DNA of 42,847 nucleotides, taken from Coriobacteriales bacterium. Its GTDB lineage: Bacteria > Actinomycetota > Coriobacteriia > Coriobacteriales > UBA8131. Both the position numbers and the translations under genes were made by a program. This document shows, piece after piece, positions 15,902-24,862 of this stretch (its first letter is position 1; the number at the start of each line of letters is the position of its first letter). The stretch is from contig JAISEO010000048.1 of assembly GCA_031264075.1 (NCBI GenBank), forward strand, positions 1-42,847, given 5' to 3'. The notes beneath the pieces are model-generated. The model saw only the letters and a list, made by a program, of their open reading frames with translations. It did not search any database and was not told where the DNA came from.

Positions 15902-17721
15902 CAATTATCCAGGAAGTTGAGGCCACCGGAGCGGCCACCCGGGTTTGCCTCTCTGTACAGCATGCTCAGATAGTTGACAATCTCGGTTGGCGCGATGATG
16001 TCCCTGCTATGGTCCGCGAAACCATTGGTCACGGGCCACATGCGTTGCTCGTTGAGGTTGATGCCATCAAACTGAAAGGCCATGGGCTCCTGCCGCCGTT
16101 TGAACTCGGCCTGGCTCACCTCTCGCAGCACATCAAGAATCATCTGCGTGTCGATACTGGTTTCTATGGGATAACTGCTGAAGAACTCGAGTATCTCATC
16201 CACGCCAAAGTTCTCCTCAATATGCAGGCGCAGGATCTGGTCGAGCGTGTCATAGGGCGGGAGCTTGTCGGTGTCCTTCTGTCCGCTGTACAGTTCGGCA
16301 GAGGGCTCCTTGTTGAGTATCGACTCGGGAATGACGAGAGAACGGCTGTTGCGCCAGTTGGCCAGGCCGTACACATCGGTCTTGTACAGGGCACCGAGGG
16401 GAGCTATGGCACCGGCTGTGTCGCCGTACAGGGTCGAATAGCCCATGGCGGCCTCAGACTTGTTTCCGGTGTTGAGAAGCAGCCAGCCATAGGTATTGGA
16501 GAGGTGCATGAGGATGACCGTCCTGATGCGGGCCTGCAGGTTCTGCAGGGCCGTGTCGGAGCCTTCGGTATCGAGGATGGCCTTTGACTCCGCGAGAAAG
16601 TTCTGGAAGGGCCCGGTAATGGGAAACAGCACCGTCTTGATCCCGAGATGTTGCGCCAGCGCCTCCGCGTCCTTAACCGATCCCTCGGAGGAATAGGGCG
16701 AGGGCATGAGTACGCCGTGCACATGCTCAGCTCCGAGCGCGTCGGTTGCCAGCGTGGCCACCACCGCCGAATCAATGCCGCCGGAGATGCCGAGGACGAC
16801 ATCCTCAAAGCCATTCTTCCGCACGTAATCGCCGAGCCCCACTCCCAGGGCACGCCAGCTTGCCTCATAGGGCAGCAGAGGCAGTATCCGCTTCTTGTCC
16901 TGCTTGCGGGCCTCCGGCACCGTGCGCCTGCTCTTTTTTCCGGTAGCCGCGGCACCTGTGCCCTGCGCCTCGCCCACAGCGGCACGTCCATACTCCTCCT
17001 CGCTCTTGGTGAGATTGGCCGTAAAGACAGCTTCCTCAAACGGAGGGGCCGAGTCCACGACGCTGCCGTCCGGTGCCATGACGAGGCTCGCTCCCTCGTA
17101 CACAAAGGCATCCTCGCCGCCGCAGAGGCTCGCAACGACAATCCAGGCATTGTTGGAGAGCGCGTCGGTGCGCAGGCTGTCTATCTGACTCGATGAGGTG
17201 AGGAGCCCGTTGGTCTCCTGATAGGGCCGGGCAATGAGCGAGATGATGGCGTCGGAATCGTTGTAGCGGGCGCTCGGGTCTATGAAGTCATCGAGGACCA
17301 CGGAGAGGGTCAGGCCCTGCAGTTTTATCTGGATGCTTTCCACGTATTCCTGCATCTCGGCGGTGGTGTACATATCCAGAAAGCCGAGGGCCGTGCCCTT
17401 TCCGCCCCGGGCAAACAGCACCTCCTCCTCACAGACGAAGCGCATGCCTGCCATGGCCGGACGCGGCAGCACCGTGCCTATCAGTGTTGGCAGTGACGCC
17501 TTCTGCATAAAGCTCCGGGCTACGTCGAGGGCCTCGGCGGCAAAGGCGTTATGGGTCACGAGACCACCCAGCTCCGCGCCGGAAAGCGCAAAGGCGGGAA
17601 ACACGACGAGATCCGGCGGGTAGGCCAGAGAGGCCAACTCGTCAATCATCGTAAGGGCGCGCTCGCAGTTTTCTCTCAGGGCACCGACCTTGGGGTTAAA
17701 CTGGACAACTGCTATAAACAT
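15901..17721 (-). CDS. nadE: NAD+ synthase with degenerate glutaminase domain
   Basis: The last step of NAD synthesis: amidation of nicotinate adenine dinucleotide. The C-terminal synthetase domain is intact (GISGGIDSAVVATLA at about 311-325, TGNKSEAAMGYSTLYGD with GAIAPLGALYKTDVY later). The N-terminal nitrilase-like domain (1-240) would normally release ammonia from glutamine with Glu-Lys-Cys. Here FPELALTG is FPAFALSG (Glu to Ala43), the usual Lys segment reads GFLDMYTTAEM, and the ICEDIW segment reads VVLDDFID (about 141-148) with no Cys. The enzyme may therefore use free ammonia. A basic linker at 262-278 separates the halves. GGAGG is 5 nt before the ATG. It is coupled to the EamA gene downstream. 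Confidence 0.88.
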   Translation of the reverse strand: MFIAVVQFNPKVGALRENCERALTMIDELASLAYPPDLVVFPAFALSGAELGGLVTHNAFAAEALDVARSFMQKASLPTLIGTVLPRPAMAGMRFVCEEEVLFARGGKGTALGFLDMYTTAEMQEYVESIQIKLQGLTLSVVLDDFIDPSARYNDSDAIISLIARPYQETNGLLTSSSQIDSLRTDALSNNAWIVVASLCGGEDAFVYEGASLVMAPDGSVVDSAPPFEEAVFTANLTKSEEEYGRAAVGEAQGTGAAATGKKSRRTVPEARKQDKKRILPLLPYEASWRALGVGLGDYVRKNGFEDVVLGISGGIDSAVVATLATDALGAEHVHGVLMPSPYSSEGSVKDAEALAQHLGIKTVLFPITGPFQNFLAESKAILDTEGSDTALQNLQARIRTVILMHLSNTYGWLLLNTGNKSEAAMGYSTLYGDTAGAIAPLGALYKTDVYGLANWRNSRSLVIPESILNKEPSAELYSGQKDTDKLPPYDTLDQILRLHIEENFGVDEILEFFSSYPIETSIDTQMILDVLREVSQAEFKRRQEPMAFQFDGINLNEQRMWPVTNGFADHSRDIIAPTEIVNYLSMLYREANPGGRSGGLNFLDN

Positions 17722-17811
17722 TCTGCCTCCTGGTGCGTACGAAGTGCTCGGGTAGCTCTGGACTGTGCTGGCGGGGACTGTACTGCCGGGTGCGAGGGTC
17801 TCACGTAGCCA

Positions 17812-18546
17812 CTAATACTCGCTCAGGCCTCTGTTGAGCTCATCGCCAATGGTAGTTCTGGCATCGTGTCCGGGGTAGACGACGGTCTCGGGCGGCAGCT
17901 CGGCGAGCCGCGCCAGAGAGTTGTGCATGTCCTGGGCACTGCCGCCGGCAAAGTCGGTTCTGCCGCAGGTTCCGCGAAACAGCGTGTCGCCGCTGAAAAG
18001 CACGCCTGCCTCGGCGTTGTACAGACAGATGGAGCCGGGGGTGTGCCCGGGGGTGTGGAGTACGTGGAGATCGAGTCCGCAGGCGTCTATGACGTCGCCG
18101 TCTACGAGGACGAAATCGGCGTGGGGGGCCTCAGCGTCAAGGAGAGGCGCCCCGTCACTTCCCACACAGCCGTCCGGGTTCGGGGCCTCGCCGGTCTTGA
18201 AGCGGCCATTCCGTATACGGTTCAGGCGCCGGGCAAAGGCGGCGTAGCCTCCTCTGATGGCCTCAAAGCCCTCCTCTATCCACGACGCGTCATCCTCATG
18301 GATGTAGATGCTCGTGTCGCGCTGCTCCGCCAGGCGTGCCACGCCGCCTATATGGTCGTAGTGCCCATGGGTGATAAGGATGGCCGCGAGCGTCCGCTCG
18401 CCCACGCGCTCCAGAATCAACTCCGGCTCATCGCCCGGATCTATGACCACGACACAGCTGCTGTCCGGCGAGGGCGCGACGATATAGCAGTTGGTGGTAA
18501 AGCTGGGGTCTCCGGCGATTTTGACCGGCACGGTCTCGATTTGCAT
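17812..18546 (-). CDS. Metallo-beta-lactamase-fold hydrolase (glyoxalase II-like)
   Basis: A 244-residue zinc hydrolase with the family signature THGHYDHIGG (HxHxDH), the third ligand in LHTPGHTPGS, the bridging Asp in FSGDTLFRGTCGRTD and the last His in VYPGHDART. The order resembles YcbL/GloB-like hydroxyacylglutathione hydrolases and their thiol-independent relatives. An insertion of about 55 residues in the middle (RLNRIRNGRFKTGEAPNPDG) is not typical. The ATG shares one nucleotide with the rel stop (TGATG), so translation is coupled to Rel, a frequent arrangement in Gram-positive bacteria. The substrate is not known. Confidence 0.88.
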   Translation of the reverse strand: MQIETVPVKIAGDPSFTTNCYIVAPSPDSSCVVVIDPGDEPELILERVGERTLAAILITHGHYDHIGGVARLAEQRDTSIYIHEDDASWIEEGFEAIRGGYAAFARRLNRIRNGRFKTGEAPNPDGCVGSDGAPLLDAEAPHADFVLVDGDVIDACGLDLHVLHTPGHTPGSICLYNAEAGVLFSGDTLFRGTCGRTDFAGGSAQDMHNSLARLAELPPETVVYPGHDARTTIGDELNRGLSEY

Positions 18547-20882
18547 CAGCTGTTCTTCTCCTTATGTTTCTTAACGACCTGTCCGGGCAGGCTCCGCTGG
18601 GCATCTATGACGCCATCGACATTGCTGAGGTGCTCGAGTATCGTGTGAATCTGCTGCGTGCTGCTCACCTCGAACAGAAAGCTCATCTCCACGATGCCGT
18701 CGGGATGGGTCACCGATGACGACCCGAGCACGTTGACACCGTTGTTGGCCAGGGCGATGATGACGTCCTGCAAAAGCCTGAGCCGGTCGATTGCCTCAAC
18801 AAACACCTCAACGTTAAAGGTGTTCTCCTGCTTGGCGCTCTGTTGCCAGCTTACCTCTATTATACGTTCCGGCTGCTGGGAGAGGCTCAGAGTATTGGGA
18901 CAATTCGTGCGATGCACGCTCACACCCCGCCCGCGTGTCACAAAGCCGATGATGTCATCTCCCGGCACCGGATTGCAGCACTGCGCGAGCCGCACGAGCA
19001 CGTCCTCGAGCCCCTTGACCAGCACGCCGCTCTGGGCCTTTTTGTCGAGCCTCCTCTTGGGCGCGAGAGCGGCCTGTGCCTTCTTCGGGAGATCGGCGAT
19101 AGTCGTGACATCCGGCCAGAGTTCGGGGCCCTGCTCCGGCTTGACCAGGATCTTCAGGAGCTTGTTGGCTATCATACGCTGGCTGGTCTTACCCGAGCCT
19201 ATCTGCGCAAACAGCTCATCGCTGTCGCTCACGCCCACATCCTCGCACACCTTGGCTATGGCACGCGTCGAGCGCTGTGAACTGAGGCCAAGGCCGTGCT
19301 TGCGCATCTCCCGTGCCAGGAGTTCGCGGCCCTTGAGGATGTCGTCGGAGCGGGTTACCTTGGAGAAGTAGCTGCGTATCTTCTGCCGGGCCGACGGCGT
19401 CTTGACGATGGACAGCCAGTCACGCGAGGGGCCGGAGCCCTTCTGGGTGAGCACTTCTACCCGGTCGCCTGTCTGCAGCTCGTAGCTGAGCGGCACAATG
19501 GCGCCGTTTACCTTGGCACCGATGCATTGGTTTCCCACCTCGGTATGGATGGCATAGGCAAAGTCTATGGGTGTGGAGCCGGCGCGCAGCGTGACGACCT
19601 CACCGCTTGGCGTAAAGACAAAGACCTCGGTATAGTCAAGGTCGAGCCTGAGCGCATCGAGGAATTCGCTGGGGTCCGTGGTGTCGTCAGCCCAGTCGAG
19701 CATCTGGTGCAGCCACATGAGCTGTTCATCGGAGATGGCATCGTAGCTGTCGGAGCTGTCCTTGTAGCGCCAGTGCGCGGCCACGCCGTACTCGTTGATG
19801 CGGTGCATCTCCCTCGTGCGTATCTGTATCTCCAGGGGCCGCGTGGCCGGACCGATGACCGTGGTGTGCAGGCTCTGGTACATATTGAACTTGGGCATGG
19901 CGATATAGTCCTTGAAGCGACCCGGCATCGGGCTCCAGAGCGTGTGAACGGCGCCGAGGCACGAATAACATTCGGCCACCGTATCCACGATGACGCGCAG
20001 CGCGATGAGGTCGTATATGTCCGAGAAATCCTTGCCCTTCTCGGCCATCTTCTGATAGATGGAGTAGAGGTGCTTGGGCCGTCCGGTGATGCGTGCGTTG
20101 ATGCTGCTGTCCTTAAGCTCGCCTTCCAGCAGATCGATGGTGCTGCGCAGATAGTGCTCGCGCGCGTCGCGCGACTCGGCGACCATGCGCTGTATCTGGC
20201 TGAACCTCACCGGATCAAGGTAGTAGAAGCTGAGGTCCTCAAGCTCCCATTTGATGGAATTGATGCCGAGCCTGTGGGCCAGGGGCGCGTAGATCTCCAT
20301 CGTCTCGCGCGCCTTGAAGATGCGCCGATCCTCGCGCAGAACCTGCAGCGTACGCATGTTGTGGAGGCGGTCGGCCAGCTTGATGACGATGACGCGGATG
20401 TCGCGGCTCATGGCTACGAGCATCTTGCGCAGATTCTTTGCCTGCTGCTCACCCAGGGTCTCTATCTCGAGCTGGGTTATCTTGGTAACGCCGTCTACGA
20501 GCACCATGACATCGGGAGAAAACTCCCGCTCTATGTCTTTGAGCGAGCGGGAGGAGTCCTCGACCGTGTCATGCAGTATGGCAGCCGTCAGCGTATCCAC
20601 GTCCATGCGGAGTTCCGCCAGGATGAGCGTGACCTGCACGGGATGGTTGATAAACGCCTCGCCGGTCTTGCGGGTCTGGCCCTGGTGCGCCTCCTCCGCA
20701 TACGCAAAGGCCCGCTTGAGCTGCGCGAGTTCCGGCTCGCCGAGGTAGGTGGACGCCTTGTCCAGGGCCTCAGCGAAGTCGGCCTGGCTCATTTCCTCCG
20801 CCGTGGGGAGGGCGACGCGCAGGGCATCTGAGCCCTTCTCAGGCACCTTGTCTTTCCGATCTTTTGCATCCTGGCCCTTCAC
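18546..20882 (-). CDS. rel: Bifunctional (p)ppGpp synthetase/hydrolase Rel
   Basis: Makes and degrades the stringent-response alarmone (p)ppGpp. Domains in order: HD hydrolase (about 60-200, catalytic HD at 104-105 in ILHDTVEDSS), synthetase (about 240-390) with RFKDYIAMPKFNMYQSLHT, TGS (EVFVFTPSGEVVTLRAGSTP, about 435-495), a zinc-finger/helical region, and a C-terminal ACT domain (about 700-775). Intact HD plus the RxKD motif in the synthetase loop marks a bifunctional Rel rather than a monofunctional RelA. The start is GTG at 20882, overlapping the recJ stop (GTGA) with AGGAGCAGGAA upstream, so expression is linked to recJ. The C-terminal region also contains the conserved Cys-rich segment CCNPVPGDDIIGF. 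Confidence 0.93.
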   Translation of the reverse strand: MKGQDAKDRKDKVPEKGSDALRVALPTAEEMSQADFAEALDKASTYLGEPELAQLKRAFAYAEEAHQGQTRKTGEAFINHPVQVTLILAELRMDVDTLTAAILHDTVEDSSRSLKDIEREFSPDVMVLVDGVTKITQLEIETLGEQQAKNLRKMLVAMSRDIRVIVIKLADRLHNMRTLQVLREDRRIFKARETMEIYAPLAHRLGINSIKWELEDLSFYYLDPVRFSQIQRMVAESRDAREHYLRSTIDLLEGELKDSSINARITGRPKHLYSIYQKMAEKGKDFSDIYDLIALRVIVDTVAECYSCLGAVHTLWSPMPGRFKDYIAMPKFNMYQSLHTTVIGPATRPLEIQIRTREMHRINEYGVAAHWRYKDSSDSYDAISDEQLMWLHQMLDWADDTTDPSEFLDALRLDLDYTEVFVFTPSGEVVTLRAGSTPIDFAYAIHTEVGNQCIGAKVNGAIVPLSYELQTGDRVEVLTQKGSGPSRDWLSIVKTPSARQKIRSYFSKVTRSDDILKGRELLAREMRKHGLGLSSQRSTRAIAKVCEDVGVSDSDELFAQIGSGKTSQRMIANKLLKILVKPEQGPELWPDVTTIADLPKKAQAALAPKRRLDKKAQSGVLVKGLEDVLVRLAQCCNPVPGDDIIGFVTRGRGVSVHRTNCPNTLSLSQQPERIIEVSWQQSAKQENTFNVEVFVEAIDRLRLLQDVIIALANNGVNVLGSSSVTHPDGIVEMSFLFEVSSTQQIHTILEHLSNVDGVIDAQRSLPGQVVKKHKEKNS

Positions 20883-23869
20883 GCAGGTTCCTGCTCCTCT
20901 GTTGTCTGGGTCGTCTCGTCCGCCAGGGGTGTCAGCGGTCTCTGAATAACTGATGATAGCCCATCAGGGCTCGTCTTGAATAACCAATCTGCAAACAGTT
21001 CCAGATGCTGCACGGCCATCCGACCTTCGTTGTGCGCACATTCGTCCGCCTCCTCGGCTTCTCTCTCCAGATGCTCTGCCATCCACACGGCATCGGAACG
21101 CTCCGCAAGCACGTGGACAAAGGCCTCCTGCCCGTCGCGTCCGGCGCGGCCTGCCATCTGGTTGAAGTCGATGATGCTGTAGGGCAGGTCGTAGAGTATG
21201 ACGTCGCGCACATCCGGGATGTTGACCCCCTCGCCAAAGGCCGAGGTGGCAACGAGGCAACTGAGCGCCCCGCTCCTGAAACTCTCCTCCACCGCGCGGC
21301 GGTCCTCAGCCGTGAGGGCGGCGTTGTAGAAGGCGATACGCTCTGCCTGCTCGGAGAGCCCCTTGCGGAGCGCCTTGCAGAGCTGGATGGTAGTTGCCCG
21401 CGAGGAGGCATACACGAGCGACTTGCTGCTCTGTGCCACGACTTCGGCGAGATAGGCCTCGCGGTCGAGACTCTCCCGCCTGTCTTTCAGGGTGAGATTG
21501 GGTCGCCTGCTCGTGTCAACAACTATCTGCTCAACAGCCAGGCTTTGGGTGATGGCATCCGTGGTAGCCTTGTCGGACGTGGCCGACAGGCCGAGGAATA
21601 CCGCACCGGGAGCGAGGGAACGCAGGCGCTCCAACTGCGTGTAGCCCGGCCTGAACCGCTCGCCCGATGTGGCGATATGGTGCGCCTCGTCGATGACGAT
21701 AAAGCCAAACTCACTCCAGAATCCGTAGGTGGCAGCGTTGGCAAGGACGAATTCCGGTGTCGAGAGCACAACGTGGATGCTGCCTTCGAGCACCCCCTGT
21801 GCTATGCGCTCCCGCTCTGGCTGGGGCGTGGCGCCGGTAAGACTCGCACAGACAAGCCCGACCCTTCCCAGAGCAGCCGTAAGACAGTACTCCTGATCGC
21901 TGATGAGCGAGCGCAGGGGGTAGATGAACAGGCTCGGCCGGTGTGCACCCAACGCGAGTCTTGCGGCATGGGTGTGGAAGATGAGAGACTTGCCCCTTCC
22001 GGTGGCCATGATGGCCAGGGTGGACCTCTGCTGTGCAAGGGTCTCCAGGCACTTGGACTGCGACGCCCTGAGTACCAGGTCGCTCCCCTGGAGCGTGGCC
22101 GCCAACTCCTGATCGGACGGGATGGAAGACGGGCGGGCGGACACGCTCGTAGGCTCCGGGCCTTCCTCCTCCGCTGCCTTAAGCGTCCTGCCCGATGCGA
22201 TGACATCGAGGAGATAGAGCTTCTTCGTGCGCCTCCCCCGCCATTCGTCTACGCGCACACGATAGATGACGTCGCCTCGGGCGGGCAGATCCTCCAGACG
22301 GCGATACGGCGTGTTAAACCAGATGGCCTGCAGCTCCCGCACCCCATCGGAGATCGTGAGTGCCATGTGCTGCTCACCCGTGCCCACGAAGCGGGCGGAC
22401 TTAAGCAGCAGGTCACAGCTCAGGAACTTCGGCTCGGGATTCTCGCTGCCAAAGGGTTCCAGAATGCTCAGCTCGTCAATGGCCGCGAGGCTCAACTGCT
22501 CCAGGCCTATCTCGCAGTCGATCTCGTCGGCGACATCAAACTGCTCGGGCGGTATCCCCTCCATGATGGCATCCAGCCGTGTCGCGAACTCCTCCATACG
22601 GTCCTCGGCCAGGGTCAGCCCAACGGCGGCCTTATGCCCACCAAAACGCACGAACATATCGGACAGACTGCTCACGGCTGCGTGGAGATCAACACCGCCG
22701 ACCGTCCTGCCGGAGCCGATGGCGAGCCCGTCTTCAAAGGAGAAGACCAGGGCGGGCACGCCGTAGTGACGGGCGAGACGACCGGCCACAATGCCCTTGA
22801 CGCCGTCATGCCAGCGCTCCCCTCCCACTATCAGCACTCTGCGCTCGGGGGAGAAGGGCTCTATCTGCTTAACCGCCTCGGAAAACAGAGCAGTCTCCAG
22901 GTCTTTGCGCTCGGTGTTGAGGGCCTCAAGCCTGGAAGCCAGGTATCTGGCCTTGTCGGGATTCTGAGTGCTGAGCAGGTCAAAGGCTATCAGAGGATCG
23001 CTTATACGGCCCGCTGCGTTAAGCCGGGGTATCAGCCCATAGGACAGCGCCTCTGCAGTAAGCTCCGCGTCGCTGCGGCCAGAGACATCGCCCACGGCGG
23101 TGATGCCCGGGCGTGGCTGCGCATTGATCATCCTCAGGCCGGCTCTGACGAGCGAGCGGTTCTCGCCGGTGAGGGGCATGCAGTCGGCTATGGTGCCCAG
23201 GGCCGCCAGATCCAGCTGCGTCTTCCAGAGCTCCGGCTGTTCAAACTGCGCACCCACCAGGGCTGCGAGCTTGAGCGCCACGCCTGCCCCCGCAAGGATG
23301 GCGGCAGGGCTGCCTTCGGAGAGCTTGGGGTCGGCGATGGGCACCCCCTCAGGCAGCATGTCGGAGGCTTCGTGGTGGTCGGTAATCAGGACCTCGACGC
23401 CCCGCTCCTTAAGCTGGGTCACCTCAGTGGCCCCGGATACCCCGCAGTCCACGGTGAGCAGCACATCGGGCGCCAGGGCAAAGATACGTTCGAGTACGGC
23501 GTTGGAAAGGCCGTAACCCTCGCCCCGACGCAGGGGAAGCACGACCCGAGGGTGCGAGCCCAGGGCCGTGAGGACATTGGCCATGATGGCGGAGGCGGTT
23601 ATACCGTCCACGTCGTAGTCGCCAAAGATGCAGATCCTGTGCCCGGCACGCACCGCCTCTGCAAGCCGTTTGGCTATCTCCTCCATATTGTCGATGTCTG
23701 CCGGGTTCGTCCAATCCTGTGCAAGCGAGGGGTTGATGAACCGGCGGGCCTCCCGGGCGCTGTCTATGCCGCGCGCGGCCAGAACTCCGGCAACAATGCT
23801 GTAGAGCCCCAGCTCAGTCGCCAATACGGCGGCCTCTGCAGCAGCCAATGACTTCAGTTTCCAACGCAC
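20879..23869 (-). CDS. recJ: RecJ single-strand exonuclease fused to a RecQ-like helicase
   Basis: A 996-residue two-part repair enzyme. Residues 1-560 are RecJ, a 5'-3' ssDNA exonuclease: DHH motifs GDYDVDGIT (83-91), VDCGVSG, ITDHHEAS (163-170), GTIAD (225-229), and the DHHA1 motif GGHKAAVG (410-417), then an OB-like region. Residues about 600-935 are a superfamily-2 helicase: Walker A MATGRGKS (621-628), VIDEAHHIATSGERFRPGY, LSATSDK, and NQMAGRAGRDG near the end. This resembles RecQ (DEAHCVSQWGHDFRPEY) but lacks the zinc-binding and HRDC domains. The polypeptide is one open frame starting at GTG 23869 behind GGGAGG. It overlaps rel by 4 nt. Fusion would couple unwinding to digestion, as RecQ and RecJ do in trans in E. 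coli. Confidence 0.9.
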   Translation of the reverse strand: MRWKLKSLAAAEAAVLATELGLYSIVAGVLAARGIDSAREARRFINPSLAQDWTNPADIDNMEEIAKRLAEAVRAGHRICIFGDYDVDGITASAIMANVLTALGSHPRVVLPLRRGEGYGLSNAVLERIFALAPDVLLTVDCGVSGATEVTQLKERGVEVLITDHHEASDMLPEGVPIADPKLSEGSPAAILAGAGVALKLAALVGAQFEQPELWKTQLDLAALGTIADCMPLTGENRSLVRAGLRMINAQPRPGITAVGDVSGRSDAELTAEALSYGLIPRLNAAGRISDPLIAFDLLSTQNPDKARYLASRLEALNTERKDLETALFSEAVKQIEPFSPERRVLIVGGERWHDGVKGIVAGRLARHYGVPALVFSFEDGLAIGSGRTVGGVDLHAAVSSLSDMFVRFGGHKAAVGLTLAEDRMEEFATRLDAIMEGIPPEQFDVADEIDCEIGLEQLSLAAIDELSILEPFGSENPEPKFLSCDLLLKSARFVGTGEQHMALTISDGVRELQAIWFNTPYRRLEDLPARGDVIYRVRVDEWRGRRTKKLYLLDVIASGRTLKAAEEEGPEPTSVSARPSSIPSDQELAATLQGSDLVLRASQSKCLETLAQQRSTLAIMATGRGKSLIFHTHAARLALGAHRPSLFIYPLRSLISDQEYCLTAALGRVGLVCASLTGATPQPERERIAQGVLEGSIHVVLSTPEFVLANAATYGFWSEFGFIVIDEAHHIATSGERFRPGYTQLERLRSLAPGAVFLGLSATSDKATTDAITQSLAVEQIVVDTSRRPNLTLKDRRESLDREAYLAEVVAQSSKSLVYASSRATTIQLCKALRKGLSEQAERIAFYNAALTAEDRRAVEESFRSGALSCLVATSAFGEGVNIPDVRDVILYDLPYSIIDFNQMAGRAGRDGQEAFVHVLAERSDAVWMAEHLEREAEEADECAHNEGRMAVQHLELFADWLFKTSPDGLSSVIQRPLTPLADETTQTTEEQEPA

Positions 23870-23920
23870 GAAAAAATACCTCCCTCAGGTGGTGTACACG
23901 GATACGCATGTTTACCCTCT

Positions 23921-23926
23921 ATTGTA
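23921..23926 (-). promoter_or_regulatory. -10 element candidate for the recJ-rel operon
   Basis: TACAAT on the minus strand, within GGGTTACAATAG, 52 nt before the recJ start. The same 12-mer occurs upstream of the large surface-protein gene (35967 region). No clear -35 is visible. Confidence 0.35.
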
Positions 23927-24000
23927 ACCCTCAACGGCGGTATGCGGTAGAATAAGGTGCATCGTATACATACGAGAACACGGTATGCAAGGAGCGGGAT

Positions 24001-24858
24001 GTGGCCAGAAAACCACGGTTTGGCCAACGAACATGGAACTTCTCGGATGGCGGCAACAAGTTCAACGGCCGTCCGAGATATGTGCGTTCCCGCAATCAAA
24101 AGCCTATCTCGCCCGCGCTCAAACGAGGGGTTATCCATTGCAAGCGCTGCGGCAGCAGAGTGGTGGGCAATGTCGCCAACTGCCCCTTTTGTGGGCGTCC
24201 GCTCCGCCCTGTCTACGCCCGTTTCTGGTTTTGGCTCATCGTCGTGGTCGTTGTGGCCTTGGGGGTTGTCTTTATCGTCAATGTTGCCCTGCCGGAAGAA
24301 AACACCATGCCCTCCAGTCCTGCCGAACCAAAGCTGCCCCGGGTAGTAGGCGGCGCGGAGGACAGCTCCCTCAAGGCCCTGGCGCTCGGCACGACCATAG
24401 ACAACAGCGGTCTGGAGGTGACCGTCTCTGCCGTCTCCGCCGGCCTTAAGGCTGCCAATGGCGCGCAGATCTACGTCGTTGAGGTGGAGTTCATCAATAC
24501 CGGGGAGGAAGCGACCGTCCTGTACTCTACTCAGTGGATGCTCGAGCTACCGGACGGCACGCGGCTCGATACCTTCGTTGGCTCCGCGGCAGACGGCGCT
24601 ACCATCTCCTCCAATTTTGAGGCCTATACGCTGGCGGCAAACGGGCGCTTCTCCGGCCGACTCTATTTTGCCGTGCCTGAGCCAACTGCCACCGAAGAGG
24701 AGGGCGGCGTGAGCGAAGACGTAGACGGCACAGAACCCGAGGGCACGGAGCAGGCCGATACGGGGCCTGCAGCTCCCACGCCCAGCGCCGTGGTCTACCA
24801 GCCCTCAGCGCTGGCCTACAGTGAGGAACTCCTGGTCACCTGGGAGGTAGCGCGTTAG
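24001..24858 (+). CDS. Zinc-ribbon membrane protein with extracellular domain
   Basis: A 285-residue protein of unknown function. The N-terminal 45 residues are basic, followed by a zinc ribbon (CKRC...CPFC, about 47-65), one transmembrane helix (FWFWLIVVVVVALGVVFIV, about 74-94), and an outward beta-rich domain (about 120-230) resembling DUF4352/DUF5067-type immunoglobulin-like domains (VYVVEVEFINTGEE-like strands). The tail is Glu/Pro/Thr-rich. GTG start at 24001 with AAGGAG 6 nt upstream. It is divergent from recJ and converges on secF with only 4 nt between stops. TAGAAT at 23948 is a possible -10. Confidence 0.75.
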   Translation: MARKPRFGQRTWNFSDGGNKFNGRPRYVRSRNQKPISPALKRGVIHCKRCGSRVVGNVANCPFCGRPLRPVYARFWFWLIVVVVVALGVVFIVNVALPEENTMPSSPAEPKLPRVVGGAEDSSLKALALGTTIDNSGLEVTVSAVSAGLKAANGAQIYVVEVEFINTGEEATVLYSTQWMLELPDGTRLDTFVGSAADGATISSNFEAYTLAANGRFSGRLYFAVPEPTATEEEGGVSEDVDGTEPEGTEQADTGPAAPTPSAVVYQPSALAYSEELLVTWEVAR

Positions 24859-24862
24859 CACG

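Noticed and set aside
19296-20831. 511-residue plus-strand ORF opposite rel
   Set aside because: Antisense shadow of rel caused by high GC at third positions.
21005-23851. 948-residue plus-strand ORF opposite recJ
   Set aside because: It is an antisense shadow of the RecJ-helicase gene; it has no ribosome-binding site and no recognisable domain, whereas the opposite strand has full motif order.
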